A stretch of 64,000 nt of DNA from SZUA-430 sp964638635. GTDB taxonomy: Bacteria; Pseudomonadota; Alphaproteobacteria; Micropepsales; Micropepsaceae. The stretch spans positions 1 through 64,000 of the forward strand of contig CAZXAQ010000003.1 in NCBI GenBank assembly GCA_964638635.1, given 5' to 3'. The notes beneath the pieces were generated by a model. It was not told the origin of the DNA, did not search any database, and worked only from the letters and a program-made list of their open reading frames with translations. Position 1 is the first letter of the stretch, and the number at the start of each line of letters is the position of its first letter. The position numbers were made by a program, and so were the translations under genes. This document shows positions 16,334 through 24,534 of this stretch, in pieces.

Positions 16334-17455
16334 ATGCACAAGATCATCGAAACCGCCACCCGCTTCGCCGCAACACACGTCGCCCCGAACGCAGCCAAAT
16401 GGGCCCGCGAAGGCCGCATGCAGGTCGACGCCCTCAAAGCCGCCGCGGCGCAAGGCCTGCTTGCGTTCCAAGCCCCGCGCACATGGGGCGGCCACGAGAT
16501 CGGCTTCGCGGACAAGCTGAAACTGCTCGAAACGCTGTCGCGCCACTCCTACGACTTCGCGTTCAGCCTCACGAACACGGCAGGCGCCGCGGCCCACATC
16601 GCAACCGCCATGCCGCGCGACGTTGCCGAACGCTACGTCCCCGCGATGCTGAAAGGCGAACGCTTCGGCGGCAGCGCCTTGAGCGAACCCGGCGCCGGCA
16701 GCGACTTCGCCGGCATCAAAACCCGCGCAACGAAAGACGGTGACGGCTGGCGGCTCACCGGCGAAAAGGGCTGGATCACGAACGCAGCCTTCGGCGACGT
16801 CTTCATCACCTACGCCCAAACCGACCCGGCGCAAGGCTGGCGCGGCATCGGCTGCTTCCTTGTCGACGGCCAACGCGAAGGCCTCCGACGCTCGACCCCC
16901 GAAGCACTGGCCGGCGGCGGCGTCATCGGCGCGGGTGGCTTCAAGCTGGAGAACTACCGCGTCAACGCTGACGAAATCGTTGCCCCGCCCGGCCAAGCCT
17001 TCCGCCGCGCGATGGCGAGCGTCAACCAAGCCCGCACTTACGTCGCCGCGATGTGCGTCTCGATGGTCGACGCCTGCCTCGACACAGCCGTCACCTACGG
17101 CAGGTCGCGCCAAGCGTTCGGCTCACCACTCGCCGCCAAACAAGGCTGGCGCTGGATGGCCGCTGACATCGCGACCGACGCCGAAGCCGCCCGCCAACTC
17201 GTGGCTTCCGCCGCTGCCAAGATCATCGCGGATGAAGACGCCGCCCTCGCCTCCGCCCACGCCAAGAAATTCGCGACCCGCATGGCGGTGCAACGCATCT
17301 CCGACGCATGCCAGCTCATGGGTGCTGCCGGCTTGCGCGAGGAGTACCCGTTCCTCCGCCACCTCGCCTCCGCCCGCGTCGCAAGCTACACCGACGGCTC
17401 CACGGAAATGCAGAACGAACGCATCGCTGCGATCCTGCTCGGCCCCGCGCAATGA
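16334..17455 (+). CDS. acyl-CoA dehydrogenase
   Basis: 373 residues, typical of the ACAD family. FAD/substrate-contact motifs are visible: F-G-G-S-A-L-S-E-P-G-A-G-S-D-F with K-T-R-A near residues 115-135, G-E-K-G-W-I-T-N, the C-terminal-domain signature R-Q-A-F-G-S-P-L-A-A-K-Q, and Y-T-D-G-S-T-E-M-Q-N-E-R-I-A at the end. It oxidises an acyl-CoA to the 2,3-enoyl-CoA with FAD, passing electrons to ETF. The start lies 3 bp after the synthetase stop and the end overlaps the monooxygenase start (ATGA), so the three act in one pathway. Confidence 0.9.
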   Translation: MHKIIETATRFAATHVAPNAAKWAREGRMQVDALKAAAAQGLLAFQAPRTWGGHEIGFADKLKLLETLSRHSYDFAFSLTNTAGAAAHIATAMPRDVAERYVPAMLKGERFGGSALSEPGAGSDFAGIKTRATKDGDGWRLTGEKGWITNAAFGDVFITYAQTDPAQGWRGIGCFLVDGQREGLRRSTPEALAGGGVIGAGGFKLENYRVNADEIVAPPGQAFRRAMASVNQARTYVAAMCVSMVDACLDTAVTYGRSRQAFGSPLAAKQGWRWMAADIATDAEAARQLVASAAAKIIADEDAALASAHAKKFATRMAVQRISDACQLMGAAGLREEYPFLRHLASARVASYTDGSTEMQNERIAAILLGPAQ

Positions 17456-18492
17456 AGTTCGGCCTCTTCACATTGGGCGACCACATGGCCGCCCCGGATG
17501 GTACGAAACCGACGCAAGCTGGGCGCTACGCCGACATCGTCACGCTTAGCCAGTGGGGCGAGGAACTGGGCTTCGACACCTTCCACATCGGCGAACACCA
17601 TTTCTGCGACTACATCGTCTCGAACCCGGTGCCGCTGCTGAGCGCCGCGGCGATGCGCACGAAACGGATCAGGCTCTCGACCGCGGTCACGCTGCTCGCC
17701 AACCGCGATCCAGTGTTGGTCGCCGAAGACTACGCCGCGCTCGATTTGATCTCGAACGGCCGCGTCGAACTCGTCGTCGGCCGCGGAAACTTCTTCGTCG
17801 AATGCTACCGCCAGATGGGCCAAGACTTCGCGAAGTCGCGCGTAACGTTCGAAGAGAACCTCGACCTTCTGTTGCGCGCTTGGACGGAGGAGCGCGTCTC
17901 ATCCTCCGGGGCGACCCGCCCAACCCTCGACAACGCCCGCATCCAACCGAAGCCGCTTCAGCGTCCCTACCCGCTCGTCTGGATCGGCGGCGGCTCGTCG
18001 GAGGACTCTGCCCTCAGCGCCGCCTCACGCGGCCTGCCGCTGCAACTCCCCGGCGTCTTCGCCGGTGCAGCCTTCTTCCGCAAGCTCGCCGACACTTACC
18101 GCAGCGCCTTCGAGCCCGGACCGCACGGCCCCGCCGCCCGACGTGTCGGCTACACCGCCCATTGCCATGTCGGCACCAATGGCGATGACGCACGCCGCTT
18201 CTGGTGGCCCTACCACGAAGGCTACTTCCACTGGGTCAACGACATCGCGGCAGCCGGCGGCGGACCGCGCGGACCATCGCCCTCACTCGAACGCAACGTC
18301 CTCGACCCCGACCACCACACCGCCCTCTGCGGCGCGCCGGACGAGGTCTACGGCCGCATCGCCCGCTGGCGCGACACGCTGGGCGGCCTCGACACGCTGC
18401 TGGTGAAATTCGACGGCGGCGGCCTACCGATGCCGAGGGTGCGCGCCGCGCTCGATCTCTTCGCCGCCGAAGTGATGCCGCGCCTGCGTTAG
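17452..18492 (+). CDS. luciferase-like (LLM class) flavin monooxygenase
   Basis: 346 residues beginning at the ATG that overlaps the dehydrogenase stop (ATGA). The TIM-barrel bacterial luciferase family is seen in M-K-F-G-L-F-T-L-G-D, W-G-E-E-L-G-F-D-T-F-H-I-G-E-H-H-F, L-S-T-A-V-T-L-L-A-N-R-D-P-V, and E-D-Y-A-A-L-D-L-I-S-N-G-R-V-E-L-V-V-G-R-G. These enzymes use reduced FMN and O2 on a carbonyl or aromatic substrate. As the third gene of an acyl-CoA operon it may attack a branched or cyclic acyl intermediate (inference). The stop overlaps the convergent pagL-like stop. Confidence 0.88.
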   Translation: MKFGLFTLGDHMAAPDGTKPTQAGRYADIVTLSQWGEELGFDTFHIGEHHFCDYIVSNPVPLLSAAAMRTKRIRLSTAVTLLANRDPVLVAEDYAALDLISNGRVELVVGRGNFFVECYRQMGQDFAKSRVTFEENLDLLLRAWTEERVSSSGATRPTLDNARIQPKPLQRPYPLVWIGGGSSEDSALSAASRGLPLQLPGVFAGAAFFRKLADTYRSAFEPGPHGPAARRVGYTAHCHVGTNGDDARRFWWPYHEGYFHWVNDIAAAGGGPRGPSPSLERNVLDPDHHTALCGAPDEVYGRIARWRDTLGGLDTLLVKFDGGGLPMPRVRAALDLFAAEVMPRLR

Positions 18493-19022
18493 AAGCGAAA
18501 CCCGATGCGCCCGCCGGCGGTCTCAAGCCCCTCATTGTGGTCGCAGAAATTCGCGTTCGACGCGTGATCGAGATAGAGCGACAGCGACGTGCTCTCGCTC
18601 AACATCACGCCCGCCGATGCCGCCAAGTGGAACAGCACGCGGCAGCCGAGTTCCTTGCGATCCGTCGTCGCCATATCGAGGTCGCCGTCATGCACGGTTC
18701 CGCCGACGGCGCCCTCGATGAAGACCGGTCCCGCGATCGGCCCGCCGATGGTGAGCCCCAGATACGCTTGACTGGTGTCGCCCTTCAGGTTCGCCGACAG
18801 GCCGAGCGACGGCCGCACTTCCCATCCGCCGTCGAACCAGCCCCAGTCGCGAAAGTAGATCTCGGCGTTGATGTCCATGCCCTCTTCCTTCGTGGCAACG
18901 AACACACCTTGATCATGCGCGAGCACGCCGAGCCGAAGTTCGGAGATCGCACCCTCACCCGCGTGACAAACAGAAACGCCAAGCGCCGCAAACAGCGCCG
19001 CGCAGACAAATCCTGTCCGCAT
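18489..19022 (-). CDS. pagL: PagL-like lipid A 3-O-deacylase (acyloxyacyl hydrolase)
   Basis: 177 residues from the ATG at 19022, which gives a signal peptide (residues 1-21, C-H-A). The mature part alternates aromatic strands as in an 8-stranded outer-membrane barrel. The C-terminal motif Y-L-D-H-A-S-N-A-N places His153, Ser155 and Glu167 at the same spacing as the PagL triad (H126, S128, E140 in Pseudomonas). It should trim the 3-linked acyl chain of lipid A and modify outer-membrane properties. The terminal residue is Phe, as expected for BAM substrates. The gene is monocistronic, leftward. Confidence 0.82.
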   Translation of the reverse strand: MRTGFVCAALFAALGVSVCHAGEGAISELRLGVLAHDQGVFVATKEEGMDINAEIYFRDWGWFDGGWEVRPSLGLSANLKGDTSQAYLGLTIGGPIAGPVFIEGAVGGTVHDGDLDMATTDRKELGCRVLFHLAASAGVMLSESTSLSLYLDHASNANFCDHNEGLETAGGRIGFRF

Positions 19023-19088
19023 GATTGGCCCCCACCCAAAAGAGCAGGGAAAAATTTGAGCCAATACGCCGCCCTTGGCAAGCGCGCC

Positions 19089-19508
19089 TTACTCTTTTGG
19101 CCCGTATTGATCCGCCAAAAAAGCTTCGGCTTCTTCTATGTGGGGAACCCAATGATGCCGCGTTACCCCAAAAAGCGAACGCGTAGGCTTGGTAAACCCC
19201 GGATCGGCGAACGCGCCGACCGCGATGCCCACGATGTTCGGATCAAGCGAGAGGTCCCAATAAACCGACGAGCCGCAGCGCGGGCAGAAGTGAAACGTCA
19301 CGCGCCCGCCGCGCTCCGTCGCACGCGCAAACGTCTTCGCCTCACCCTCCACCGCGACGATCGCCGCGCGCTCGAACTGTGCGTTGTCGGCGAACACGCT
19401 GCCCGAGCGGCGCTGACATTGGAAACAATGGCAGATCGCCACGCGTTGCGGCTCGCCCCGAACCTTGACGCGCAAAGTCCCGCAGCAACACATCGCGGTG
19501 CGTTCCAT
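19089..19508 (-). CDS. GFA family (CENP-V/GFA fold) zinc protein
   Basis: 139 residues with the zinc-ligand pattern of the glutathione-dependent formaldehyde-activating/CENP-V fold: C-C-C-G-T-L near the N-terminus, C-H-C-x-x-C-Q-R-R-S-G-S-V-F, and F-C-P-R-C-G-S-S-V-Y-W. Most members lack a proven reaction, and the name does not imply formaldehyde activation. Cytoplasmic. It is separated by 9 bp from the MFS gene on the same strand, so it is the last gene of a leftward run from 21430. Confidence 0.88.
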   Translation of the reverse strand: MERTAMCCCGTLRVKVRGEPQRVAICHCFQCQRRSGSVFADNAQFERAAIVAVEGEAKTFARATERGGRVTFHFCPRCGSSVYWDLSLDPNIVGIAVGAFADPGFTKPTRSLFGVTRHHWVPHIEEAEAFLADQYGPKE

Positions 19509-19517
19509 GGATATCCC

Positions 19518-20666
19518 CTACTCCGGCTTCAGGTCGCTCAGTCTATCGACCTTGCGCAGCTCCGGAAACCAATACGCCCACAAGCCAGTAACCACCAGCG
19601 TCCCGATCCCGCCGACAACGACGGCCGGCACGGTTCCCCACCATGCGGCGGTAACGCCGGATTCGAATTCACCAAGTTCGTTCGACGCGCCGATGAAGAG
19701 CATGTTCACCGCACTGACCCGTCCCCGCATATGATCGGGCGTCGCCAGCTGCGTCAACGCGTGGCGAACATTGACGCTGACCATGTCGGCCGCCCCCATC
19801 GCAATCAAACAGGCCAGCGAAAGGACAAAGTTCTCCGACAATCCGAACACGACGGTCGCAACGCCGAAAATCGCGACGTTCACGAACATCCAAACCCCTG
19901 CACGCCGCTGCAGTGGGCGCATCGTCAGCCACACCGACATGATCGCAGCACCAATCGCGGGCCCCGCGCGCAACAGACCGAACCCAAACGAACCGACATG
20001 TAGAATGTCTTTCGCGAAGATCGGAAGGAGCGCAACCGCACCGCCCAACAACACCGCGAACAGGTCGAGCGAGATCGCGCCCAAAATCTCCCGCCGCCGG
20101 CGCACATAGGCAATGCCCTCGGCCACGCGTTCGATCAGCGTGCTCGTCGTCTCGACCGGCGGCCGCACGGTCGCGGCGATCGCGTAGATGAGCACTGCGC
20201 TCAGCACGAACAAGCCGATGCAAATCGCGTAGGCAATGCCCGCACCAGCCAGCAGCGCGGCACCGCCCAACGCCGGGCCCGAGATGACGGCCACCTGAAA
20301 CACCGTCGAACTCACCGAGATCGCGCGCGGCAAATCCTCGGCCGACACGATCTGCGGCAAGAACGACTGCGACGCCGGCGCCGAGAACGCGCGCGCCACG
20401 CCGAAGAGCACGAGCGTCGCAAAATACGGCCACGTCTCCTTCACGTCGGCGAGCGTCAGCGCAATGAACACCACCGCGCATATCGCCTCGACCAAATAAC
20501 TCGCCGCAAGGATGCGCCGCCGCTCATGCCGATCCGCGACGTCGCCCGCGTAGAGCATGAGCGCAAACATCGGCGCGAACTGCGCCAGGCCCGCAAGGCC
20601 CAGCGCGAACGGATCGCGCGTGAGCTCATAGAGCTGCCACGCCACCGCCGCCGACTGCACCTGCAT
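19518..20666 (-). CDS. MFS transporter (EntS-like), N-terminal start unclear
   Basis: 382 residues from the first ATG, with about 11 membrane helices and an MFS loop motif (D-V-A-D-R-H-E-R-R-R) after helix two, in the EntS/permease group. The frame continues upstream of this ATG for 25 codons and encodes R-N-L-L-L-F-L-T-S-R-F, the usual first half of helix one in this family. No ATG/GTG/TTG exists in that extension, only ATT at 20723 and two CTG codons. The true start may be non-canonical, coupled to the 20737-20952 gene. The exported substrate is unknown. Confidence 0.75.
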   Translation of the reverse strand: MQVQSAAVAWQLYELTRDPFALGLAGLAQFAPMFALMLYAGDVADRHERRRILAASYLVEAICAVVFIALTLADVKETWPYFATLVLFGVARAFSAPASQSFLPQIVSAEDLPRAISVSSTVFQVAVISGPALGGAALLAGAGIAYAICIGLFVLSAVLIYAIAATVRPPVETTSTLIERVAEGIAYVRRRREILGAISLDLFAVLLGGAVALLPIFAKDILHVGSFGFGLLRAGPAIGAAIMSVWLTMRPLQRRAGVWMFVNVAIFGVATVVFGLSENFVLSLACLIAMGAADMVSVNVRHALTQLATPDHMRGRVSAVNMLFIGASNELGEFESGVTAAWWGTVPAVVVGGIGTLVVTGLWAYWFPELRKVDRLSDLKPE

Positions 20667-20736
20667 CGCGACATTGCCCGCGAAGCGCGAGGTCAGAAAC
20701 AGAAGGAGGTTTCGGGTGAAAATGACGGGCCGCCCG

Positions 20737-20952
20737 CTATTTCTTCAAATGCGCCGCAAGCGCGCGCAAGGCCGCCGTGATGACGACCGCGACGGCCAAA
20801 ACCCCGATCACGACCCAAGAGCCGAAATCGAACCGCTTGCCTTCTTCCAGATAGCGCGCAAGCGCGAACCCCCCGAGCGACACGACGACGAACACCGCGC
20901 CGATCCGCAGCGTCTGGTAGAACTTGCCCATGGGCGTCTTAGGCGTACTCAT
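20737..20952 (-). CDS. small two-helix membrane protein (71 aa)
   Basis: 71 residues beginning M-S-T-P-K-T-P-M-G-K-F-Y-Q. Two membrane helices (about 17-34 and 43-62) are separated by a charged turn R-Y-L-E-E-G-K-R-F-D-F. The family is not recognised; small proteins of this shape are common in Alphaproteobacteria. The start lies one base after the stop of the 20954-21430 gene. The stop is overlapped by the upstream extension of the MFS frame, so these genes form one operon. Confidence 0.65.
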   Translation of the reverse strand: MSTPKTPMGKFYQTLRIGAVFVVVSLGGFALARYLEEGKRFDFGSWVVIGVLAVAVVITAALRALAAHLKK

Positions 20953-20953
20953 T

Positions 20954-21430
20954 TCAGGCGGCTCGCGGACGCGTGAGGTAGGCAAACACAAACCCTGCAA
21001 GCAGCCCCACGGCCATCTGCGCGCCGAGCCCCATCGCACCACGCGCGCCAAACACCCCGACGGTTCCCATTGTCGCTCTCAGCGTCGTGAACGTGACGAA
21101 AATCGCGACTGCCCCCGCCACCGCGAAGACGATCGTTCGAAGGCCAGTGAACCGGGAGACAAGGCCCGCCGCCAGAAACGCGATCAACAGCGCAACCCCG
21201 ACCAACACGGCGTACGGCGGCGCGGGAGCCGCAGCTCCCACTTCCATGTTGATGATGTCGTGCCAAATCCAGGCGAGCCGGTCGCCAATCGAAAGCGTCA
21301 CCGGAAAGCTCGGGTCCGCCTGCGTCGCGGCGCCGATCCATGCGCCTTGCACGAACAGCGAATGCACTGTCGAACCCAAGACGGCCATGACCAATAATGC
21401 GATCAGAAACGCAACGGCCCTGCGTGCCAT
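20954..21430 (-). CDS. four-helix membrane protein, unknown
   Basis: 158 residues with membrane helices at about 6-28, 72-92, 98-118 and 128-152. The loop after helix one contains G-D-R-L-A-W-I-W-H-D-I-I-N-M-E. No family was identified. It is the first gene of a leftward operon with the 71-residue membrane protein and the MFS transporter. The start ATG (M-A-R-R-A-V-A-F-L) is preceded by GGGGAGG. Confidence 0.65.
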   Translation of the reverse strand: MARRAVAFLIALLVMAVLGSTVHSLFVQGAWIGAATQADPSFPVTLSIGDRLAWIWHDIINMEVGAAAPAPPYAVLVGVALLIAFLAAGLVSRFTGLRTIVFAVAGAVAIFVTFTTLRATMGTVGVFGARGAMGLGAQMAVGLLAGFVFAYLTRPRAA

Positions 21431-21517
21431 GAGCGAACCTCCCCTTCCCGAAGCAGGCTTTGCTTATGCCCCGAAATAGGGTCAGATGTCTCTAGCGATA
21501 GTGGAGCTTTCGGGAAG

Positions 21518-22696
21518 ATGAACCTGCGGACCCTGGCCTTGAGCATCGGCGTTTTCTTGACGGCAGCCGCGGCGCTTGCCGACGTCATGCCCGATCCGTT
21601 GAATCTGCCGCCGCCGAAACCGATGGACGCCCCCGTGCTCGATACGGGTTACAAGGTGACCGAGATTGCCAAGGGCCTCGATCATCCCTGGTCGCTCGCG
21701 TTTCTGCCGGATGGATCGATTCTGGTGACGGAGCGCGCGGGCCGCCTGCGCGTCATCGCGAACGGCAAGCTCCAACCGCAGCCGGTCGCAGGCGTGCCCA
21801 AGGTCCACACCTCAACAATGGCCGACAACCAAGCAGGTCTTTTCGACATCGTCCTGCATCCAAAGTTTGCCGAGAACCATGTCGTCTACCTGACCTATGC
21901 CGCCGGAACTGAATCTGCCAACGCCACGCATGTTGCCCGCGCAACATTTGACGGCTCGGCGCTGCATGATTTGAAAGTGATCTTCGAAGCAAAGCCGTCG
22001 AAGGACACCAACGCGCATTATGGCGCGCGCATGGCGTTCCTGACCGACGGCACGTTTGCGCTGACCATCGGCGACGGCTTCGAATATCGCGAGAAGGCGC
22101 AAGACCTGAGTTCCGACCTCGGCAAGATCATTCGGCTGAACGACGACGGCAGTGTACCTCAAGACAACCCGTATGTCGGCTCGGTCGGGGTCACGAACAC
22201 CGACGTCTTCACGTCCGGCCACCGCAACCAGCAAGGTCTGGCCTTCGACCCGGTCGCAAACCGCCTCTACGAGACCGAACACGGGCCCCAAGGCGGCGAC
22301 GAACTCAACATCATCGACGCCGGCCGCAACTACGGCTGGCCGGTGATCACCTACGGCATGGACTACACCGGCGCCTACGTCTCGCCGTTCACGTCGTATG
22401 ACCGCATGATGCAACCGGTGACGCAATGGACCCCGTCGATCGCGCCGTCCGGCCTTGCGATCTACCGCGGCGACAAGTTCCCGCAGTGGAACGGCGACGC
22501 CTTCGTCGGCGCCCTCGCACACAAGCACCTGCGCCGCGTCGATCTCGACGACCAAGGCCACGCCGTCGGCCAGCAGCGCCTGCTCACCAAGCTCGACAGG
22601 CGCATCCGCGACGTGCGGGTCAGCCCCGACGGCTACATCTACGTCACCACGGACGATGCAATGGGCAGCGTCCTCAAAATCGAACCGGCACCATGA
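21518..22696 (+). CDS. periplasmic PQQ-dependent aldose sugar dehydrogenase (YliI/Asd type)
   Basis: 392 residues with a signal peptide (1-21). It has the six-bladed beta-propeller of soluble glucose dehydrogenase-like enzymes: D-H-P-W-S-L-A-F-L-P-D-G (PQQ-site His/Trp region), H-Y-G-A-R-M-A-F, S-G-H-R-N-Q-Q-G-L-A-F-D, E-H-G-P-Q-G-G-D-E-L-N and N-Y-G-W-P-V. The family oxidises the anomeric carbon of aldoses, passing electrons through PQQ. The stop codon overlaps the dioxygenase start (ATGA). No PQQ biosynthesis genes are in view. Confidence 0.9.
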   Translation: MNLRTLALSIGVFLTAAAALADVMPDPLNLPPPKPMDAPVLDTGYKVTEIAKGLDHPWSLAFLPDGSILVTERAGRLRVIANGKLQPQPVAGVPKVHTSTMADNQAGLFDIVLHPKFAENHVVYLTYAAGTESANATHVARATFDGSALHDLKVIFEAKPSKDTNAHYGARMAFLTDGTFALTIGDGFEYREKAQDLSSDLGKIIRLNDDGSVPQDNPYVGSVGVTNTDVFTSGHRNQQGLAFDPVANRLYETEHGPQGGDELNIIDAGRNYGWPVITYGMDYTGAYVSPFTSYDRMMQPVTQWTPSIAPSGLAIYRGDKFPQWNGDAFVGALAHKHLRRVDLDDQGHAVGQQRLLTKLDRRIRDVRVSPDGYIYVTTDDAMGSVLKIEPAP

Positions 22697-23541
22697 GCCT
22701 CAAGGTTTCCCGCCTCGCCGGCGCACTCGGCGCCGAACTCCGCGGCCTCGACCTCGCGCGCGAACAAACGAGGGCCGAAATCGCGGACCTGCACAAGGCG
22801 CTGACCGAGCACCTCGTCGTGACGATCCCGGACCAAGCGATGTCGCTCGACGATCTCGAGCGCCTGACCGATCAGCTCGGCGGCCGCGCCGTCACACCCT
22901 TCGTAAAGCCCCTGCCCGACCGGCCTTACGTGATCCGCGTTCTGAAGGAACGCGAAGACAAGTTGAACTTCGCGAACGCCTGGCACTCCGACCTCTCATA
23001 CCTGCCCGAACCGCCGAGCTTCACGCTGCTCTACGCGCACGAGGTTCCCGACTTCGGCGGCGACACGCTGTTCCAGAACCAATACCTCGCCTACGAAACG
23101 CTGTCCGACGGACTAAAGAAAACGCTGAAGACGCTGCGCGCCGTGCACTCAGCCGGCGCAGCCTACGGCACCGGCGGCTACCTCGACCGCGTGAAGCACA
23201 AAATGTCGACGGAGATCGCGCCGTCGGAGGAAGCGTTCCAAGAGTGCACGCACCCGGCCGTCATCCGCCATCCGGAAAGCAAGCGCGCCGCGCTCTATCT
23301 GAATCCCGTCTACACGATGCGCTTCGACGGCTGGAACGCCGCCGAAAGCCAAGCGTTGCTGCAGCACATCTACCGCCACCAGACGAATGAAAACTTCACC
23401 TGCCGCGTCCGCTGGGCGAAAGGCACGCTCACGATTTGGGATAACCGCGCGACCCAGCACAACGCGCTGAACGACTACCACGGCCAGCGCCGCGAAATGT
23501 TCCGCACCAGCGTCGCCGGCGCCCGCCCGCAAGCGGCGTGA
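22693..23541 (+). CDS. TauD/TfdA family Fe(II)/2-oxoglutarate dioxygenase
   Basis: 282 residues. The facial triad is visible: W-H98-x-D100 in N-A-W-H-S-D-L-S-Y, and distal His256 in D-N-R-A-T-Q-H-N-A, with the 2-oxoglutarate Arg in R-R-E-M-F-R-T. TauD/TfdA enzymes hydroxylate sulfonates, phenoxyacetates, carnitine-like compounds and others with O2 and 2-oxoglutarate. Cytoplasmic. It is translationally coupled to the sugar dehydrogenase, an unusual pairing since that enzyme is periplasmic. No sulfonate transporter is adjacent, so taurine use is not implied. Confidence 0.9.
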   Translation: MSLKVSRLAGALGAELRGLDLAREQTRAEIADLHKALTEHLVVTIPDQAMSLDDLERLTDQLGGRAVTPFVKPLPDRPYVIRVLKEREDKLNFANAWHSDLSYLPEPPSFTLLYAHEVPDFGGDTLFQNQYLAYETLSDGLKKTLKTLRAVHSAGAAYGTGGYLDRVKHKMSTEIAPSEEAFQECTHPAVIRHPESKRAALYLNPVYTMRFDGWNAAESQALLQHIYRHQTNENFTCRVRWAKGTLTIWDNRATQHNALNDYHGQRREMFRTSVAGARPQAA

Positions 23542-23544
23542 CGG

Positions 23545-24366
23545 TCAATGCTGATCCGCGCCGTCGTCGACGGCATGCCCGCCGAGATAGACCCCACCGT
23601 GATCGAGCTGTTTCAACGCAGCGTAAGCCCCCGCGATCAGCCGCGCATGCGAACGCATCGTGCTCGACTTCGTTTCGCCGCCGGGCCCGAGCTGCGTCAC
23701 CGCCGTGACCCCGTTCGTTAGATTGTGCCGCCACAACTCCTTGCGGAAGAACGGCGGCCCATTGCGCAAACCACGGATCAACTCGTTGGCGACGCTCTCG
23801 TTGATCGCCCGGCCAAACGCGCCCTGCGCGTACAGTGCGCCCAACGCTTTCTCCAGCACCGCATCCGACATTGACGCCGGATTGAACTGCGCCTCGTTCG
23901 TCTTCGTCTCGACGGCCAGCGCCTCGAACCCGCCCCCGCCCTTGACCTCGCGCACGTAGAGCCCGCCGATCCCACCACCCGAGGCCACACGGGACTCGAG
24001 CTTTTTCCAGCCGTCGGATGTCAGAACCATGTCGGTGACAAGTTCGCCGAAGTCGCCGCGGGTACGCCCGCCGGAGAAGTCGCCGGCACGCAAGTCCGGC
24101 GCATCGACGACGCGCAGCTGCAGAGGCGTGGGCTTTGGCGGCTGGCGCTTCTCGGGCTGCACCGGACTGCCGGGCGCGACGATCCGCGGCTGTGCCTGCG
24201 AAACGGCGGGCGCGGCCGAAGGCAGTCGCCGCTGCCGCTCGCGCAGCAGAAGCAAAACGCGCAGCGCCACAAGCAACAGCACGACGAGCACCAGCGCGCC
24301 GATGATCCACGGAACGCTGGAAGCCGTGCACCCAAGCACGCTGCCGGAATCGCAATTCGAAGGCAT
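23545..24366 (-). CDS. single-pass membrane protein with restriction-endonuclease-like C-terminal domain
   Basis: 273 residues from the ATG at 24366; TTG at 24369 is in frame. One N-terminal helix (about 18-43) is followed by a basic Pro-rich linker. The C-terminal domain (from about residue 95) contains G-D-F-G-E-L-V-T-D-M, G-G-I-G-G-L-Y-V, then A-V-E-T-K-T-N-E. That order resembles PD-(D/E)xK nucleases (E...G-I-D...E-x-K), but the Asp expected after G-I is Gly, so activity is doubtful. It is divergent from the XRE-S24 regulator. Its role is unknown; related domains occur in toxins and in DNA repair. Confidence 0.6.
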   Translation of the reverse strand: MPSNCDSGSVLGCTASSVPWIIGALVLVVLLLVALRVLLLLRERQRRLPSAAPAVSQAQPRIVAPGSPVQPEKRQPPKPTPLQLRVVDAPDLRAGDFSGGRTRGDFGELVTDMVLTSDGWKKLESRVASGGGIGGLYVREVKGGGGFEALAVETKTNEAQFNPASMSDAVLEKALGALYAQGAFGRAINESVANELIRGLRNGPPFFRKELWRHNLTNGVTAVTQLGPGGETKSSTMRSHARLIAGAYAALKQLDHGGVYLGGHAVDDGADQH

Positions 24367-24534
24367 CAAGCCCCACCATTGATGCGAAGATCACAGAGCC
24401 CCATTCGCCGGATCGGCGCAAGCCCGATCGCCATCGTCGTCGGCCGCGGCGGCTGGAAAATGACGGAATTCGGGCAATCGCGGCGCTTGGCCGCCGGGCG
24501 CGCTAGACTGGCGCGGAATCGGGAGGGTCTTCGC

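Noticed and set aside
14687..17113. 808-codon open frame on the minus strand
   Set aside because: It is antisense to the acyl-CoA synthetase and dehydrogenase genes, whose motifs are clear. Its composition (Val/Asp/Arg/Gly runs) is the usual shadow of G/C-biased codons.
18204..20003. 599-codon plus-strand frame
   Set aside because: It is antisense or out of frame to the monooxygenase, pagL-like, GFA and MFS genes and is Arg/His/Pro-rich without motifs.
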